Shown here: one piece after another, positions 60,886 through 64,000 of the stretch
Layout of the letters: each line of letters begins with the position of its first letter
Position numbering within the stretch: the first letter of the stretch is position 1
Assembly: GCA_913778495.1 (NCBI GenBank)
Contig: CAJYVD010000004.1
Coordinates: 124,001 to 188,000 of the forward strand
DNA length: 64,000 nucleotides
DNA from: an uncultured Pantoea sp.
GTDB taxonomy: Bacteria > Pseudomonadota > Gammaproteobacteria > Enterobacterales > Enterobacteriaceae
Direction: 5' to 3'
Translations under genes and position numbers: made by a program
Notes under the pieces: model-generated
Seen by the model: only the letters and a program-made list of their open reading frames with translations
Told to the model about the DNA's origin: nothing
The model's database searches: none

Positions 60886-62319
60886 CTAGTAATCAAAGGA
60901 CTGATACGGCTTGGTGAAGGCCAGGTCTTTCGTCACCATAATGTTGAAACGGTAGCCCGGGCGAATTTCCAGCGTCGGTGCGATGTTGAGGTTTTTCTGC
61001 ACCACCTGCGCGATAGCCTGACCGAAGACCTGGCCTAGCGCCGCGCTCATTTCGCTGCTCATGTTCGGCGCCTGATTAGACGTGGTGCCGTTGTTCTGAT
61101 CGCGATCCTGCGAGTACGCGATGGTGGCCGTAATACCGGACAGCAGCAGCGCGTTGCCAAAGATGCGGAAGTAGTGGTTGTTAACCTGATCGCGGAAGCC
61201 TGAATAGCCCGCCATATCGGCGCCCGGCATTGAGCCTAAGTCCAGCGCTTTGCCATCGGGATACACCAGACGCTGCCAGGCGATCATCACACCTTCCTGA
61301 CCGTAGGCCACATCGCTGGAGTAGGTGCCCACGACGCGCGTACCGTGCGGAATCAGCAGGTATTTGCCGGTGGCGGTGTCATACACATCCTGCGATACCT
61401 GGCCGACAATTTGGCCTGGCAAATCGGAGTTGATGCCGCTGATCATCACGCCAGGGATCACCCAGCCGGCGCGCAGCTCATACGGGCTGTGCGGGGCGGA
61501 AACTTGCTCATCCAGCAACCAGCGGTCGCCGCTGCCTTTCTTGCCATACTGGTTGATGTCGTTACGGCCCACGGGCGAACCGCCCACGGATGCCAACGAC
61601 ATGCCGCCGCCGCTTCCGCCGCCGCCTATACCACCACCGCTGCCATCGTTGCCACCGTTCATGGTGGAACGGATGCGTTGCACCTGTGCCTCATAACTTG
61701 AGGTGGGATCGGTGTTGTTTTGTTCCATCTGACGGCGCACGTTGGCAATTTCTTGCAGCATTTCATCGCGTGACTGCGGCGTGTTACCGCTGGCGCGGGT
61801 ACGCTGGCCTAACTGATCCGGCAGGTTGACCTGCGTTTTCGCTTTTACCGCGTCCATGAAGTCGCGCATTTTATTGCGGCGCATCTGATCCAGCTCGGGA
61901 TCGTTCTGCTGCGGTGCCTGCGCGGTGCGCTCGGGGACCGGCGGCTCATCCGGGTTAGCGACCGGCGCAACCGGCACAGACGGCAGGGCGGTGGTCGGTT
62001 TCTTCTCCGCGAGCGTGTTGTTCTGCTCTGGCAGCGTCGGCGGGGTGGCCGGGGCTTCAATCAGCCCGCTACTGCCGCCGCCCAGTACCTCATTCGCCAT
62101 AGCCGAAGAGGTGCGATTCCCGCTGTGCGACTGCGTGGATTCCGCATTCTCCGCCGCGCTTTGACTGGCGCGCTTGTTGGCGACATACGCCACGACTAAA
62201 CAAAACGCGGCCACGCCTGCCAGCGCAATGTACATCGGGCGTTTGTTGACGCGGCGCACGCCGGTTTTGTTCGCAGAGCCTGGAGAGGCGTCCGGAGACA
62301 TTTTATCGTTGTCAGCCAT
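60886..62319 (-). CDS. trbI: TrbI (VirB10-like) channel scaffold
   Basis: A 477-aa bitopic protein: cytoplasmic N-terminus, one membrane helix (about residues 29-46), a Pro-rich periplasmic stretch (about 85-140), a glycine-rich linker (about 222-245) and the C-terminal beta-barrel domain (from about 270; PYELRAGWVIPGVMISGINSDLPG and HGTRVVGTYSSDVAYGQ). It links inner and outer membrane complexes and senses energy state. Ends overlap the trbJ ribosome site. Confidence 0.92.
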   Translation of the reverse strand: MADNDKMSPDASPGSANKTGVRRVNKRPMYIALAGVAAFCLVVAYVANKRASQSAAENAESTQSHSGNRTSSAMANEVLGGGSSGLIEAPATPPTLPEQNNTLAEKKPTTALPSVPVAPVANPDEPPVPERTAQAPQQNDPELDQMRRNKMRDFMDAVKAKTQVNLPDQLGQRTRASGNTPQSRDEMLQEIANVRRQMEQNNTDPTSSYEAQVQRIRSTMNGGNDGSGGGIGGGGSGGGMSLASVGGSPVGRNDINQYGKKGSGDRWLLDEQVSAPHSPYELRAGWVIPGVMISGINSDLPGQIVGQVSQDVYDTATGKYLLIPHGTRVVGTYSSDVAYGQEGVMIAWQRLVYPDGKALDLGSMPGADMAGYSGFRDQVNNHYFRIFGNALLLSGITATIAYSQDRDQNNGTTSNQAPNMSSEMSAALGQVFGQAIAQVVQKNLNIAPTLEIRPGYRFNIMVTKDLAFTKPYQSFDY

Positions 62320-62322
62320 CCT

Positions 62323-62754
62323 TTATTCCTCGCGTGTCCAGGGGCCAGCCGGGTAGGCTTTGCCATCCGTTGCTACCACGAAACCGCGCGTCAAGCTGAT
62401 GCCGCGCACGTAAGTGGTGACCTGGTAAAGGTTCGGGGCCACGGTGTTCAGCACATAGCCGATGGGCGTCGCGTTTTGCGATTGACCGTCTTTAGTGAAC
62501 TCCTCCACCGCGTAACCGCGCGCACGCAGACGCTGCACCAGTGACGCGCCGAACGCATCGTCGGTTGGCTGCTGCATGGCGAACGTGGTGCGACCCGGCG
62601 GATAGAGCGCAGCCAGCTGATACACGGTGTTATCCGCCATGCTGCTGGAGGCGAGGGGCGTGGCGCTAGAGTAGTTGCCGTAGCCCGACGCGCAGCCCGT
62701 GACGATCAGCGCGGCAGCCAGCACCAGCGCAGCGCGTAAATGCATCCCTTTCAT
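62323..62754 (-). CDS. trbH: TrbH-like lipoprotein (VirB7 position)
   Basis: A 143-aa lipoprotein with lipobox VTGC (Cys at residue 21). It lies between trbG and trbI, the place of TrbH in IncP plasmids, and like TrbH is larger than VirB7. Serine follows the Cys at +2 via Ala, so outer-membrane sorting is expected. The start at 62754 is 2 nt after the trbG stop; an ATG three codons later is an alternative. Confidence 0.82.
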   Translation of the reverse strand: MKGMHLRAALVLAAALIVTGCASGYGNYSSATPLASSSMADNTVYQLAALYPPGRTTFAMQQPTDDAFGASLVQRLRARGYAVEEFTKDGQSQNATPIGYVLNTVAPNLYQVTTYVRGISLTRGFVVATDGKAYPAGPWTREE

Positions 62755-62756
62755 TC

Positions 62757-63647
62757 TTAGCCCCTTGTAATTGTGACTTTTTCCTGGCTCGAACCGACGC
62801 CGATAACCAGGTAGGCTTTTTCAAACAGACCATCCACAATGGTTCTGTCGCCCTGTGTACGCAGGTTGACCTGCTGCGTCTCATCTTTAGAGAACAGCCC
62901 GCCTTCTTTACGCACCACCAGCAGGATGGGGGTCTCGCCAGACGCGATGTTTTTCGGGAACTGGATAATGGTTTTCACGCCGTCGTTGTAAACGCGCACC
63001 GGTTTCCAGCTCGCTGAACCGCTGATGGCGTAGTTAAAGTCGAGATTGCCGAGATACTCGCCGGTCTGCGGAATGGTGTTGTCGCTGAGCTGCTTCGCCT
63101 CACGCGTGCGGATCGCATCCCATTTTGCCTGCGCGTCTTCCGGGTAGGTGAAGGCGATGTAAGGCATAAACTCTTTGCGGCTCGATTTCAGGCGGAAGCG
63201 ATAGGTGCGGCGATCGGTGGTGACAACCAGCGAGGTATCGAGACCCACATCCAGCGGCTTGATAATCAGATGCAGCTGCTGCGCTGCGCCAGAACCGGTG
63301 ATCGACGGCTCTACCACAAAGCGCGGGTCGCCGCTGTTGATGTTGTTGACGTTTTCGCCAGGCTGCAATGCGATATCGCACACCTGCAGCACGGCGCAGA
63401 CCACCTGCGTCTGCCCGGTGGTGTAAACGTAGTTGATCGCGCCATCCGGACCGGCAAACGGTTTACTGCTGACGCTGCCTGCGCCGGTTTGCCATTTTTG
63501 ACCAATGCCGATGGCCGCACGTTCCTGTGGGGTCAGCTGCGGTTCATTTTTAGAGAAATACTGGTCTGCCAGCGGATCGCTACCGGGAGCCGCACTAGCC
63601 AGAAGCGGAAAGCTCATCATTAACGCTGCGATAATTGACTTTTTCAT
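62757..63647 (-). CDS. trbG: TrbG (VirB9-like) outer-membrane-complex protein
   Basis: A 296-aa periplasmic protein with a signal peptide (residues 1-19, ending ASA). VirB9 features: INYVYTTGQTQVVCAVLQVCDIALQPGE (about 68-95), the GSGAAQQLHLIIKPL strand and the C-terminal FQFPKNIASGETPILLV-like region near 230. It forms the outer-membrane core with TrbH and TrbI. Ribosome site GGGAC. Confidence 0.9.
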   Translation of the reverse strand: MKKSIIAALMMSFPLLASAAPGSDPLADQYFSKNEPQLTPQERAAIGIGQKWQTGAGSVSSKPFAGPDGAINYVYTTGQTQVVCAVLQVCDIALQPGENVNNINSGDPRFVVEPSITGSGAAQQLHLIIKPLDVGLDTSLVVTTDRRTYRFRLKSSRKEFMPYIAFTYPEDAQAKWDAIRTREAKQLSDNTIPQTGEYLGNLDFNYAISGSASWKPVRVYNDGVKTIIQFPKNIASGETPILLVVRKEGGLFSKDETQQVNLRTQGDRTIVDGLFEKAYLVIGVGSSQEKVTITRG

Positions 63648-63662
63648 TATTCGGTCCCGAAT

Positions 63663-64000
63663 TTACTGTTGTTTTGACCAGTTAAAATCTTTGATAAAAA
63701 TACGATGTGGGTTCATGACATCGTTATTTTCCGTGATGTTGGCGTTCAAATCGGTGTTCTGATAAATGGTGATCAGCGCACGCATTCTTGTTGGCTGTGC
63801 TTTCAGCGTGCCGTCGCGGTTGCGCGTGGTTTCCATCCAGTCAACCTGCCACGTATCCGGCGACTGCTGGATAGCAGAGAGCAGCTCGGTGCTGACCATT
63901 TCGGTCTGCGCGCGCGTAAATGGGTTGCGATCTTTGGAACCGTTCAGGAACTCGTTGGCTTTGACGGTCGCCGCATCATCCGGGTACAGGAAGGCGTAAG
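63663..64000 (-). CDS. trbF: TrbF (VirB8-like) protein, C-terminal part, cut by the window edge
   Basis: The frame is open from the right edge (starting ...YAFLYPDDAATVKANEF) to the stop at 63663. It shows the VirB8 C-terminal domain: TVKANEFLNGSKDRNPFTRAQ, TWQVDWMETTRNRDG and the closing NPHRIFIKDFNWSKQQ. An internal ATG at 63899 is not the start. VirB8 is the inner-membrane assembly factor of the channel. First visible gene of the leftward trb operon. Confidence 0.87.
   Translation of the reverse strand, partial: YAFLYPDDAATVKANEFLNGSKDRNPFTRAQTEMVSTELLSAIQQSPDTWQVDWMETTRNRDGTLKAQPTRMRALITIYQNTDLNANITENNDVMNPHRIFIKDFNWSKQQ

Overview
The window looks like part of a large conjugative plasmid of a Pantoea/Erwinia-type enterobacterium. 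Three things point there: GC-rich, E. coli-like coding with many single accessory genes; a thiOSGF operon behind a TPP riboswitch, which from memory is a hallmark of the large Pantoea plasmids (LPP-1); and a conjugation operon in the gene order of the IncP trb region (trbF to trbN, then trbP). No replication or partition gene and no tRNA or rRNA gene was seen, so plasmid location is an inference.

Layout. 1-4 kb: an unrecognised gene end, a phage-type antirepressor, a zinc formaldehyde/alcohol dehydrogenase, a small membrane protein with a soluble partner, and an XRE/MmyB-type regulator divergent from an MFS exporter (4.0-5.5 kb). 5.5-12 kb: a CUT1-type sugar ABC transporter with a PfkB kinase, divergent from a ROK regulator with a near-ideal palindromic operator between them. 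12-15 kb: a GNAT gene stub, an AraJ-like MFS gene, and a LysR gene divergent from a pirin gene. 15-18.7 kb: sitABCD manganese/iron uptake behind an MntR box. 18.7-22.5 kb: a type II lumazine synthase and the TPP riboswitch with thiOSGF; ThiF has lost its zinc cysteines and carries a rhodanese-like tail. 22.6-31 kb: single metabolic, stress and membrane genes. 31-34.3 kb: a GAF-EAL c-di-GMP phosphodiesterase overlapping an AraC gene, then a DUF2000 gene. 34.3-43 kb: a likely organophosphate scavenging cluster (periplasmic histidine acid phosphatase, LacI regulator with paired operators, Afu/Fbp-like ABC transporter, inositol-monophosphatase family enzyme, AraC regulator). 43-53.2 kb: exporter, acetyltransferase, PanE-like reductase, chemoreceptor with a sigma-28 promoter, SDRs, lactonase-like protein, LysR, PRISE-like reductase and a flavin oxidoreductase.

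53.3-56.4 kb is an AT-rich island and the most unusual part. Four tandem paralogues of an unrecognised acidic protein of about 83 residues, each in a unit of about 480 bp, lead into a zeta-toxin-family kinase; the fourth copy is 1 nt from the toxin start. It reads as a toxin-antitoxin or toxin-immunity locus with an expanded, non-epsilon partner array. 56.5-64 kb is the leftward trb operon, in which TrbJ and TrbK end in almost the same decapeptide although their codons differ.
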